NCBI GenBank assembly: GCA_030447645.1
Contig: JAUJOM010000006.1
Span: forward strand, 20,302 to 84,301
Direction: 5' to 3'
Source: Longimicrobiaceae bacterium
GTDB lineage: Bacteria > Gemmatimonadota > Gemmatimonadetes > Longimicrobiales > Longimicrobiaceae
Length of the DNA stretch: 64,000 nt
A program made the translations under genes and the position numbers. Position 1 is the first letter of the stretch, and each line of letters opens with the position of its first letter. Under the pieces are notes generated by a model that saw only the letters and a list, made by a program, of their open reading frames with translations, did no database searches and was not told where the DNA came from. This document shows positions 17,952 to 27,479 of this stretch, in pieces.

Positions 17952-18610
17952 GTGACCGAGACGCTCGTGGTCAAAGGAGGAGCTAGCTTTATCGGCTCGG
18001 CGCTTGTGCGATATCTACTCGGCCAAACGGCAGATCACATGGTCAGTGTAGACAAGCTGACCTATGCGGGTAATCTGGAGTTCACCCTGCATGCGGTGCG
18101 CAGGTACTGGCGCGGCCTGGAGGAGGACGCTCGGCAGTGGTTCCGGTTTGTCCATCCGGTGCGGGCCTGGCATCACACCTGCGGGTTGGCACTCCTGATT
18201 ACCAGTTGCTCGAACAACTACGGGCCATACCCATTCCCTGAGAAGGTGATCCCGTCGTGGCCGTGAACGCCCTCGCCGGCGAACGGATCGGCAAGCGGAA
18301 CAACATCCGCGATTGGCTGTTCGTGGACGACCACACATGCGCCCTTCTCACGGTACTCGAGCGCGGCAAGATCGGCGAAACGTACATCATCGGCGGGCAG
18401 AATCAAAACAGTAATCCGCAGGTCGTCCACACCGTCTGTTCGTTGCTGCATGAGCCGGTTGAGGATGCCGCAGTGTATGCGCACTCCTCGCTGGTAATGT
18501 TCGTTACAGATCGGTCCAGTCATGACTGGCGCTACGCAATCGACGGCCGGAAGATGAAGCAGGAACTCGGCTTGGGTCGGCGGGAGACCTGCGAAACGGA
18601 CCTACGGCAA
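17952..18610 (+). pseudogene. Decayed dTDP-glucose 4,6-dehydratase (rfbB) remnant
   Basis: Recognisable RfbB pieces appear in order: VKGGASFIGSALVRYLL (the NAD loop, where TGGAGFIGS is expected), VDKLTYAGNLE, YWRGLEEDARQ, PVRAWHHT, SCSNNYGPYPFPEKVIP, then after a frameshift near 18262 NNIRDWLFVDDH, YIIGGQNQ and SSHDWRYAIDGRK. Roughly 50 residues are missing after GNLE and about 40 before RAWHHT. The lost parts include the region with HLAAESHVD, STDEVYG and the catalytic YSASK. Substitutions at normally fixed positions (VKGG, SCSNN) show genuine decay, not only base-calling error. The remnant runs straight into a phosphoglycosyltransferase fragment. Confidence 0.8.
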
Positions 18611-18611
18611 C

Positions 18612-18920
18612 GTGCGTCCGGGGAAGATGAGCCTGGTAGGTCCCCGGCGGCTTGTGATGCCGTACCTGCCGCTGTACGCTGCGGAGCGGGCGCGACACCA
18701 CGACGTGCGGTCCGGCATCACCAGTCGGGCGCAGGTGAATGGGCGGAAGGCGATCAGCTGGGAGGAAAAGTTTCGGCTGGACGTCTGGTATGTGGACCAC
18801 CGCCCGTTCTGGCTGAATCTGAAGATTCTTGCCCTGATGTTGAGAAAGGTGTTCGCCCGTGAAGGGATCAGTCGGCGTCGACAGCCTACAGGGGACAGGT
18901 TCCGTGGCTCACCAGGTTGA
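18612..18920 (+). pseudogene. 3' half of a second phosphoglycosyltransferase gene
   Basis: The frame opens VRPGKMSLVGPRRL, matching the middle of the sugar-transferase domain where the intact copy at 11688-12298 has LRGEMSLVGPRPL. It continues through PYLPLYAAERARHHDVRSGITSRAQVNGRKAISWEEKF to the family C-terminus. The membrane helix and the catalytic region are absent. GITSRAQVNG replaces the near-invariant [10 protein letters not shown], so it was already degenerating. It begins exactly where the rfbB remnant ends, suggesting one deletion removed the end of rfbB and the start of this gene. It overlaps the start of the next, intact gene. Confidence 0.75.
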
Positions 18921-19587
18921 GCGGCTGCTCGTGCTAGGTGGCGGAGGACACGGGAAGGTCGTCGCAGATGTTGCCCGTGCCTGCGGCTATACACTTGTGG
19001 GCTTTGCCGATGCCGATCTTGCCAAGCTGGAAACAGTGGTGGAGCCCGGCGGCGTACATGTAGTCGTAACGCAGGACGTATTGCTGCGCGCCGTGAGAAA
19101 TGCTGGCCCGCTACCAGCGGGCGCAGAGAGAGTGGCACTGGCTGTGGGCCAGAACCGCGTTCGGCAGGAGCTGGCGCAGTTGCTTGGACAGATCTGTCTT
19201 ACGGCGCTCCTGCATCCCTCTGCTGTGATCAGCCCGTCCGCCACCATTGGGCGGGGATCGGTGGTTTTGCCTATGGCCGTGGTGAATGCGAATGCCACGA
19301 TCGGTGCCGCAGTAATCGTCAACACGGCCGCGGTTGTGGAGCATGATTGTATCATAGCAGATGGTGTGCACATCTCACCGCGTGCCGTGCTGGCGTCGGG
19401 TGTGCATGTGCGCGAGCGGAGCTGGATCGGAGCCGGAGCTACCGTTATTCAGGGAATACAGATCGGCGCCGACACTGTGATCGGGGCTGGTGCCGTGATC
19501 ATCCGAAATGTACCGGACGGGGTTACTGTGGTAGGAAATCCCGGGAGGATCCTTGTACCCGCTGCTGTTCAACCAGCGGCAAGCTGA
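18904..19587 (+). CDS. Sugar O/N-acyltransferase, NeuD/PglD-like
   Basis: 227 residues from GTG 18904. The N-terminal LLVLGGGGHGKVVADVARACGY is the sugar-nucleotide-binding Rossmann-like domain of the NeuD/PglD family. The C-terminal half is a left-handed beta helix with hexapeptide repeats (HPSAVISPSATIGRGSVV, AAVIVNTAAVVEHDCIIADGVHISPRAVL) and ends VPDGVTVVGNPGRIL. The VEHDC histidine is the likely catalytic base. PglD adds acetyl from acetyl-CoA to the 4-amino group of UDP-4-amino-sugars. With the PglF- and PglE-like enzymes of this locus it would make a bacillosamine-type sugar. The start codon lies inside the degraded upstream fragment, and the frame is intact. Confidence 0.85.
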   Translation: MAHQVERLLVLGGGGHGKVVADVARACGYTLVGFADADLAKLETVVEPGGVHVVVTQDVLLRAVRNAGPLPAGAERVALAVGQNRVRQELAQLLGQICLTALLHPSAVISPSATIGRGSVVLPMAVVNANATIGAAVIVNTAAVVEHDCIIADGVHISPRAVLASGVHVRERSWIGAGATVIQGIQIGADTVIGAGAVIIRNVPDGVTVVGNPGRILVPAAVQPAAS

Positions 19588-20060
19588 CCGCCTTTAATCG
19601 TCAAGTGATTGACTCCGTCAGGTGATTGTGGTATGAGTGTTACCCATGTCCTGATCCTAAAGTGTTACCCATCTTCCGGGCTACTACATCTATACCTGTC
19701 CTCAGGGCATTTCCTTCGAACGGGGCAGAAGGAAGCTATTTAACCTACCATCAAGCTATTGCCTTAGGCGGCCACTGACCCCATCGGCCCGATCACGCTC
19801 GAGCTTGCCGCTTCGATCTCGTAGCGGCAGCCACTCCCGGCTCGGGTGCGGAACAGGGTTTCATCTGCTGCTGCAGGACTGGTATGTGGCCGGGAAATTC
19901 CAAGCTGTCGGGCGCTGCTGGCCGTTGGGTAGGCTCCTCACCGGAATTATCACGCTTGCAGCAGCTCGGGACCAGGACCTATCTTGTTCCTGAGTTTGCC
20001 ATTTACAGCAGAAGAGACTCTGGTGAAACACGCCTCCCGGCTCGGGGTACGGACGCCGGC
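19588..20060. other. 473-base spacer at the end of the polysaccharide locus
   Basis: No gene is recognisable between the acetyltransferase and bamD. It contains the 12-base direct repeat at 19636-19672 and otherwise stop-rich sequence with lower GC. The in-frame extension upstream of bamD to 19884 has no motif. It probably marks the boundary between the accessory polysaccharide locus and the conserved bamD-nadD-secA block. Confidence 0.45.
19636..19672. repeat. Two copies of AGTGTTACCCAT, possible insertion-sequence end
   Basis: AGTGTTACCCAT occurs at 19636-19647 and 19661-19672, 25 bases apart. Paired GTGTTACCCAT-like direct repeats resemble terminal regions of IS481/IS21-type elements as I recall them. 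No transposase frame is present nearby, so at most this is a relic. Confidence 0.3.
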
Positions 20061-20789
20061 ATGAATACACTACGTCTTGCCGTGCTCGCGCTCGGTCTCT
20101 CGTCCCTGGCGGCCTGCGCGCCGCGCAGGCCGCCTCCGGCACCGCCTACTCCGGAAACACTCTACCGGGAGGGGATGGCTGCCTATGCCGCCCGTCGCTA
20201 CGACCGTGCGATTGAGCGTCTTGAGTCCTTTGCTCGCGATAACTTTGGAGATGCGCGCGTGCCGGAAGCGCGGCTTACGCTCGGGCGTGCACGAGTCTCG
20301 AAGCGTGAATACGTAGCGGCCGCGGCGGACTTCCAGCGCGTAGTCACGGACTTTCCCACGCACCCGCTCGGGCGGGATGCCCGCTTTGGGATGTGTGATG
20401 CGTACACCCGGCTGTCTCCGCGACCCCAACTGGATCCGGAGTACACGAACGCGGCGATAGGCCATTGCGAGGCATTCGCACGTGACTATCCCGGCGCAGC
20501 GGAGGCTGGGCTGGCGACGCAGCGGGTGGCGGAGATGCGGGCCAAGCTCGCCCAGAAAGCGTACGAAAACGGCATGTTCTACTTCAAGCGCCGGGCGTAC
20601 GATGCTGCAGTGGTCTACTTCGAGGATGCGGCAACGCGCTTCCCCAATACTCACTTCGCGCCCACGGCGCTGCTTCGCATGTACGAAAGCTACCAGCGTA
20701 TTGGCTACACGGAGGAAGCGGCGGAGGTGCGAGCGCGCCTGCTCCGCGACTACGCAGCGAGTCCCGAGGCGCGCGGCCTCGCCGGCTAG
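20061..20789 (+). CDS. bamD: Outer membrane assembly lipoprotein BamD
   Basis: 242 residues. MNTLRLAVLALGLSSLAAC is a lipoprotein signal with Cys19 as lipid attachment site. TPETLYREGMAAYAARRYDRAIERLESF begins a series of TPR-like helical repeats, as in BamD (YfiO), the essential lipoprotein of the Bam complex that inserts beta-barrel proteins such as LptD. Other repeats are REYVAAAADFQRVVTDFPTHPLGRDA and RAYDAAVVYFEDAATRFPNTHFA. The ATG at 20061 was chosen because it starts the signal peptide; the longer frame to 19884 adds only unstructured sequence. nadD begins directly after the stop. Confidence 0.88.
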   Translation: MNTLRLAVLALGLSSLAACAPRRPPPAPPTPETLYREGMAAYAARRYDRAIERLESFARDNFGDARVPEARLTLGRARVSKREYVAAAADFQRVVTDFPTHPLGRDARFGMCDAYTRLSPRPQLDPEYTNAAIGHCEAFARDYPGAAEAGLATQRVAEMRAKLAQKAYENGMFYFKRRAYDAAVVYFEDAATRFPNTHFAPTALLRMYESYQRIGYTEEAAEVRARLLRDYAASPEARGLAG

Positions 20790-21362
20790 TTGCGGGTCGG
20801 GATTTTCGGTGGGACCTTTGACCCCCCGCATCTCGGGCATCTGATCGCAGCTGGGGATGCCCATGCGCTGCTCGCTCTCGATCGGGTGCTCTGGGTGCCT
20901 GCCTCCGAGCCCCCGCACAAACCGGCGGCAAGCCGTACGCGTCCGGGTCTGCGGATGGAGATGGTTGAGGCGGCAGTTGCGGGCGATGAGCGCTTCCAGG
21001 TAAACAACCTGGAGCTCCGAAGGCCAGGGCCTTCTTACACGGTGGACACCCTCCGCGAATTGCGCGACCGATGGCCGGGAGCCGATCTGGTCCTCCTGCT
21101 CGGCGCGGACGCTCTGCGGGATCTTCCCACCTGGCGGGCGCCTGACGAAATCATCCGGCTTGCCCGGCTCGCCGTGCTGAGTCGCCGCGGTGACCGAGTT
21201 CCTGGCTCTTCGTTTGCGGCGCTCTCGGTTCCGGTGACCCGGATCGACATCTCGGCCACCGAGATCCGCCGCCGCGTGCAGCGGGGTGTGCCGATCCGGA
21301 ACCTGGTTCCGGACTCGGTGCGGAACATCATCAACCGTGAGCGGATGTACCTTGCCACCTGA
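20790..21362 (+). CDS. nadD: Nicotinate-nucleotide adenylyltransferase
   Basis: 190 residues from a TTG that directly follows the bamD stop codon. VGIFGGTFDPPHLGHL is the nucleotidyltransferase signature with the H-x-G-H motif, and ISATEIRRRV is the second ATP-binding motif. WVPASEPPHKP and LLGADAL are typical of NadD. The enzyme joins nicotinate mononucleotide and ATP to give deamido-NAD in NAD synthesis. An ATG is absent near the N-terminus, so TTG is the only start that keeps the first beta strand. Confidence 0.92.
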   Translation: MRVGIFGGTFDPPHLGHLIAAGDAHALLALDRVLWVPASEPPHKPAASRTRPGLRMEMVEAAVAGDERFQVNNLELRRPGPSYTVDTLRELRDRWPGADLVLLLGADALRDLPTWRAPDEIIRLARLAVLSRRGDRVPGSSFAALSVPVTRIDISATEIRRRVQRGVPIRNLVPDSVRNIINRERMYLAT

Positions 21363-21386
21363 TTCTACCTTGTGACATAAAGAGTC

Positions 21387-24300
21387 ATGCTGAAGAGCGT
21401 TATTCATAGTTTGTTCGGGTCGCGCCACGAGCGCGAGTTGCGGCGCCTCCGCCCGTTGGTGGAGGACATCAACCGGGAGTGGGAGCAGATCCAAAGCTTC
21501 TCCGACGACGAGTTGCGCGGACAAACGGCCCGCTTCCGCGAGCGGCTCCGGGCGGAAACGGCTGACGTGGGAGCGGAGCTTGAGTCGCTCCGTTCGGAGC
21601 GGCGACAGACCGAAGATGGGGCGGAGCGTGAAGCACTCGGCGGGCGGATCACCGATGCCGAAAAGCGCCTGACCACGGTCATCGAGGCAGCGCTGGACGA
21701 CATCCTTCCTGAAGCATTCGCGACGGTAAAGGAAGCGTGCCGGCGCCTGGTGGGCACTGAAATCCTGGTCACCGGGCAAACGCTGACGTGGGACATGGTC
21801 CCCTATGATGTGCAGCTGATTGGCGGGATCGTGCTCCACCAGGGCAAGGTAGCGGAAATGGCGACCGGCGAGGGGAAGACCCTGGTTGCCACCATGCCGC
21901 TGTACTTGAATGCGCTGGCTGGCCGAGGAGCGCACCTGGTGACGGTGAACGGCTACCTGGCCCAGCGTGACTCGGAGTGGATGGGCCATCTGTACAGGTA
22001 CCTGGGGCTCACGGTCGGCTGCATCGACCTGCACGAGCCGGGTACCCCCGAGCGTCGCGACGCGTACCACGCGGACATCACCTACGGGACCAACAACGAG
22101 TTCGGGTTCGACTATCTCCGGGACAACATGGTGCGCTCACTCGAAGAGCGGGTTCAGCGAGTGCACCACTACGCCATCATCGACGAGGTCGATTCCGTAC
22201 TGATCGACGAGGCACGGACTCCGCTGATCATCTCAGGGGCGGTCGGGTCGGAAACCAACGCCGCGTATGCACGCTACAATCCAGGCGTCGCCGATCTTTT
22301 CCGACGGCAATCTCGCATGGTGGCGGACCTGATCGCGGGCGCGGAAAAGGCGATCGCCGAAAACGACGTTTACTCCGCAGGGGAAAAGCTGCTGCTTGCC
22401 CGCCGCGGGATGCCGCGCAACAAGCGCCTGCTCAAGCTTTTCGCGGATGATCCTGGACTGCAAAAGCACCTCACCAAGGTCGAAGGCGACTACATGCGTG
22501 AAAAGCGCCTGCACGAGCTTGATGAGGCGCTGCTTTTTGCCATGGATGAGAAGGGGCACAATGTCCACCTGACCGACCAGGGGCTGGATGTGCTCGCGCC
22601 GGGGGACCATGACGCCTTTGTTGTGCCGGACATCTCCGAGGAGATCCACCGCGTGGAGCTGGACCCCGAGCTGGACATCGAGGCGAAGCGGGTTCGCAAG
22701 GCGGAGCTGGAGTCCGAGTACGCCGAAAAGAGCGAAAAGATTCACATTATTCACCAGCTGCTGAAGGCGTACACGCTCTTCGTCAAGGACGAGCAGTACG
22801 TGGTGCAGGACGGCCAGGTGATGATCGTGGACGAGTTTACGGGCCGCATGATGCCGGGGCGACGCTGGTCCGATGGTCTGCACCAGGCAGTGGAAGCCAA
22901 GGAAGCGGTCGCCGTCAAGGCGGAAACGCAAACCCTGGCGACCGTGACCATCCAGAACTTCTTCCGCATGTATGATAAGCTGGCCGGGATGACCGGCACG
23001 GCGGAAACGGAAGAAGGGGAGTTCCACCAGATCTACGGTCTGGAGGTGATGGTAATCCCCACCAACCGCCCGATTCAGCGGGACGATCGCCAGGATCTGG
23101 TTTTCAAGACCAAGCGTGAAAAGTACAATGCGATGATCGACGAGATCGAGCGCTTGCACAAGCTCGAACTGCCCGTGCTGGTGGGAACCGTGAGCGTGGA
23201 CGTTTCGGAAACGCTCTCCCGGATGCTGAAGCGAAGGGGTGTTCAGCACGAGGTGCTCAATGCCAAGTACCACGGCAAGGAAGCCGAGATCGTCCGTCTG
23301 GCGGGGCAACCCGGAGCCGTGACCATCGCCACCAACATGGCCGGGCGTGGCACCGACATCAAACTCGGGCCCGGCGTCACCGGAGAAAAGACGGACGGGG
23401 GTGGAAACGCCGAGTCCGGCGGGTTGCACATCATCGGCTCCGAGCGGCACGAATCCCGCCGCATCGACCGGCAGCTCCGGGGTCGCGCGGGGCGGCAGGG
23501 CGACCGGGTGCGTCGCAGTTCTTTTTGTCGCTGGAAGACGATCTGATGCGCTTGTTCGGCTCGGATCGCATCGCCGGGATCATGGACCGCATGGGTGCCG
23601 AGGAGGGTGAAGTCATCACCCATCGGTGGATCACCAGCTCCATCGGCACGGCGCAGCAGCGGGTCGAGATGCAAAACTTTGAAGCGCGCAAGCGCCTGCT
23701 CGACTACGACGACGTAATGAACCAGCAGCGCGAGGTGATTTACGATCTGCGCGCGTTCGCGCTGGAGGTGGGGAAGACTTGAAGAACGAAGTGTGGGACA
23801 TGATCGAAAAGGGCATCCCGCTTCGCGCTGAAGAATACGCGCCGGAAGATGAGCATGCGGAGGACTGGGACCTCGCCGGCCTGCGTGCCAACCTGATGGT
23901 CGACATGTTCCTCGATGCGAAGCGGCTACCCAAGGAAAACGAGGGGACGGCGTTCTTTGCGAGCCGCGACGAGCTGGACGAGTATCTGGTTGGAGTCGCC
24001 CGGGACGCCTGGCACAGCAAGCTGGACGAGTTCGGACCCAACACCGATGCGGTCCTGCGCTTCGTGGTCCTGTCCACCATCGACGAAAAGTGGAAAGACC
24101 ACCTGTACGATCTGGATCACCTGAAAGCGTCCATCGGTTTCCGTGGATGGGGCCAAGGACCCGCTGGTCGAGTACAAGAAGGAAGCATTCGACATGTTCG
24201 TCGACCTGATGACCGACGTCCATACGTCGGTGGCCAAGCTGGCGCTGCGGGCGCAGCTCGCCCGGCGATGCCGCCGCCAGAGCTGTTCGCACCCATGCCG

Positions 24301-24557
24301 CCGACGCCGCAGCCGGATGAGAATGGCGCAGGGCGGCGCACAGGGCCGACACTCGGAGTGAACCCGCTGGCGGCGGTGCGGTCGACTCCACGGCCGGAGC
24401 CGATGCAAACCAACCAGGGTGAAGCCTGCGTGCCCCGCCCGGTTTCGGCCGCCAAGGAGGTCGGGCGGAATGATCCTGCCCCTGCGGCAGCGGTAAGAAG
24501 TACAAACAGTGCCACGGCAAGGCGTATGCAAACCCGAGCGGGTCGGCTACACTGTAA
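21387..24557 (+). CDS. secA: Preprotein translocase ATPase SecA (frameshifted)
   Basis: Total span about 1,057 codons, normal for a long SecA. The N-terminal motor domain has [11 protein letters not shown] (Walker A, around residue 158) and [20 protein letters not shown]. The preprotein-binding region and second motor follow with [26 protein letters not shown] and [12 protein letters not shown]. Frames change near 23504, 23767, 24157, 24255 and 24474. The first two and the last are repaired by one base in a C or G run. The tail carries the zinc-binding C-x-C-x8-C-H motif ([13 protein letters not shown]) once the 24474 shift is corrected. SecA drives protein export through SecYEG, so a true null is implausible and the shifts are best read as sequence errors. 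Confidence 0.93.
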
Positions 24558-25266
24558 AAGAGTGGCCGGCGGAGGACCGGCCGCGCGAGCGGCTGAGCGG
24601 TACGGGCCACGCGCCCTGGCGCCGCGCGAACTCCTCGCCCTGCTGATCGAGACGGGGCTGCCCGCGGTGGCGGGGCGCCCCGCCGCTCCGCTCTGGACCT
24701 GGCGGGCGATTCGCTCCGGGCCTTCCATTCGGGAGACGGACAACCCAGTCTGCGACGCTGATGACCGCATCCGTCAAGGAAGTTTGCGAGGTTCCCGGGA
24801 TCGGTCCCGCCAAGGCAGCCAAGATCCTGGCGGCGCTCGACCTAGGCCGCCGTGCCGCGGAAGAAGCCCGCCCGGAACGCGACCGGATGTGGAGCCCACG
24901 CGACGTGTATGAGCGGATGCGCTTCACCCTCCGGGATCCGCCGCACGAGGAGTTTCACGTCCTGCTGCTCAACACTCAAAACGAGATCCTGCGCGACCTG
25001 CAGGTGACTTCCGGGGGGCACGCTGGACGCCTCCCTCGTCCACCCGAGGGAAGTTCCCGCCGGCCATCGCCGAGGCTGCTGCCGCCGTGGTCCTGGTGCA
25101 CAATCATCCCAGCGGCGACCCCACACCTCAGCCGAGGACCTGTGACGTGACCCGGCAGCTGCGCGGCGCCGGCCGGGTGCTGGGGATCGATGTGCTCGAC
25201 CATGTGATCATCGGAGAGGGGCGGTACACGAGTTTTGTCGAAAAAGGGATCTGGGAGGCGTTGTGA
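24526..25266 (+). CDS. radC: RadC family JAB/MPN-domain protein (frameshifted)
   Basis: The N-terminus reads [15 protein letters not shown] from 24554, in a different frame from the possible ATG at 24526, so the start is uncertain. RALAPRELLALLIETG and EVPGIGPAKAAKILAALDLGRR form the helix-hairpin-helix part. MWSPRDVYERMRF, EEFHVLLLNTQNEIL and HNHPSGDP (the JAMM metal motif) form the RadC/MPN domain. At least four shifts are needed (near 24592, 24660-24740, 25015-25070 and 25130). The end, EKGIWEAL, overlaps the next GTG start. The molecular role of RadC is unsettled. Confidence 0.85.
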
Positions 25267-27479
25267 GCCCCGGTCTGCCTTCATTCGCTTCGGATGCGGT
25301 TGAAACCGCCCGAGCTGTGCTGCCTCCAGGCCTGCTCCGCCGGGTGGAGCCATACGCAGAGCGTCTGGACCTGGGAGCTCATCACCAGAGCGTACGAGTT
25401 CAGCAAGGTTGCACACGCCGGCCAAACCCGCCTCTCCGGTGAGCCGTACGTCAACCACTGCATCGAAGTCGCGGAGATCATCGGCGAGCTGGGGCTCGAC
25501 ACGGTCACGCTCGCCTGCGGGTTGATCCATGACGTGGTGGAAGATACCCCCGCCACGCTGGGCGATGTGCGGGATGCCTTCGGTCCCGCCGTAGCGACTG
25601 TTGTCGACGGGCTCACCAAGATCGGGCGGGTGCAGTTTCGCACCAACACCGAGCAGCAGGTAGAAAACTACCGCAAGCTGCTCCTTTCCATGGCCCAGGA
25701 CGCACGCGTCATCCTGGTGAAGCTCGCCGACCGGCTCCACAACATGCGGACGCTGGAGCACCTCCCAGCGAAAAGCGCCGCCGAATCGCGCTGGAGACGC
25801 GGGAAATCTATGCTCCCCTGGCGCACCGCCTGGGGATGGCGGAGATGAAGTGGGAGCTGGAAGACCATTGCTTCAAGTTTCTGGAGCCGGAAATCTACCA
25901 GGAGCTGAAGGCCAGCGTCGCCGAAAAGCGCCGCGAGCGTGAAGAATTGATCGAGCGCATGCGGGCCCCCCTGCAGGGAGATTTGCAGGAAGCCGGGATC
26001 CGCTGCGAGGTGATGGGCCGGCCCAAGCACCTGTGGTCCATCCGCCGCAAGATGCTCCGACGGGATCTCCCCTACGAGGAGATCTACGATCTGATGGCGA
26101 TGCGGGTGATCACCGACACGGTCGCGGACTGTTACCATGCCCTCGGGGTGATCCACAACCGGTGGACCCCGGTGCAGGAGCGCTTCCACGACTACATCGC
26201 CACACCGAAGTCCAACATGTACCGGTCTTTGCACACGACCATCTTCGGACCGGGTGGGAGGCTATACGAGATCCAGATTCGCACGCGCGAAATGCACCGG
26301 ACAGCCGAGCACGGCATCGCGGCGCACTGGAGGTACAAACAGGATGGGCGGAGCGAGGACGACGTCGATGAAACCCTGTCCTGGTTCCGGCAGGTTCTGG
26401 AATGGCAGCAGGAAACCCGGGAGCCGGAGGAGTTCCTCGAGTTTCTGCGCATCGACCTTTTCCAGGACGAGATTTTCATCTTCACTCCCCGTGGGGACGT
26501 AAAGCAGCTCCCCAAGGGAGCCACACCGATCGACTTCGCGTTCGCGGTACACACTGAGGTGGGCCTGCATTGCTCCGGCGCACGTATCAACGGGCGGATC
26601 GCCCCGCTTTCGCGCGAGCTGCGCAACGGTGACACCGTCGAGGTTTTGACGGACGCGAGGCAGCGCCCGTCGCGCGATTGGCTCGCTTTCGTGAAGACCG
26701 CCCGTGCCCGGAACAAGATTCGGCAGTGGATCAAGACGGAGGAACATTCAAGCTCGGCTACGCTCGGCAAAGAATTCCTCGAGCGGGAAGTCCGCCGGGC
26801 GCGCCGTCCCAAGCCCACGGAAGATCAGCTGGCGGCGGCGGCGACCGCCCTGGGGCACACGGACCGCGACGGGCTCTTCGCCGCGCTTGGCCGGGGTGAC
26901 CTGGGTCCGTCGGCAGTGCTCCGCGCGCTGTGGCCCGATGACCCGGAGTTGGTCTCCCCACCACCACCGTCCGCGTTCGATCGCCTGGTGGCCCGGGTGC
27001 GGGGAAGCAAGACCAAGGGTGTCCGCATCCACGGCCTGGACAACCTGATGGTGCGCTACGCCCAGTGCTGCCAGCCGGTGCCGGGCGACACCGCGACCGG
27101 GTACATCACCCGGGGGCGCGGGGTGACCATTCACCGGGTCGACTGTCCCAACGTGCTGCAAATGTCCGAGCACCCCGAGCGTCGCGTTCCCATCGATTGG
27201 GAGGGCGAGGCCGGCGGGCAGTTCCTGGTTCGTATCGTGCTGGAAGGAACCGACCGGCGCGGACTTTTTGCCGATATCGCGGGTACGATCACCGCGACAC
27301 ACACCAACATCCAGAGCGCTGATCTCCGCTCCGAAAGCATGGGCATGCGAGGCTCGTTCGTGGTGGAAGTGGAGAATCTGACGCACTTGAACCGGGTGCT
27401 CGGAGCAATCCGCAAGATCAAGGGTGTTCGCAGCGTGGAACGCCGTGATCCATCCGAGGTGCCGAGCGATGCCGTTTGA
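25263..27479 (+). CDS. Bifunctional (p)ppGpp synthetase/hydrolase, RelA/SpoT family (two frameshifts)
   Basis: GTG 25263 overlaps the radC stop. The HD hydrolase domain has [10 protein letters not shown] and [13 protein letters not shown]. The synthetase domain has [13 protein letters not shown] and [16 protein letters not shown] ([20 protein letters not shown]) and C-terminal ACT ([20 protein letters not shown]) domains follow. Shifts occur near 25373 and 25770; the latter is repaired by one G before AEKRRRIAL. The length, about 739 codons, is normal. Both HD and synthetase motifs are kept, so the enzyme can probably make and degrade the stringent-response alarmone (p)ppGpp. Its end overlaps uvrB by 11 bases. 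Confidence 0.92.

Noticed and set aside
20070..22070. A 666-codon open frame on the reverse strand
   Set aside because: It covers bamD, nadD and the start of secA, all certain genes on the plus strand. GC-rich third positions create such long antisense frames; no motif is visible in it.
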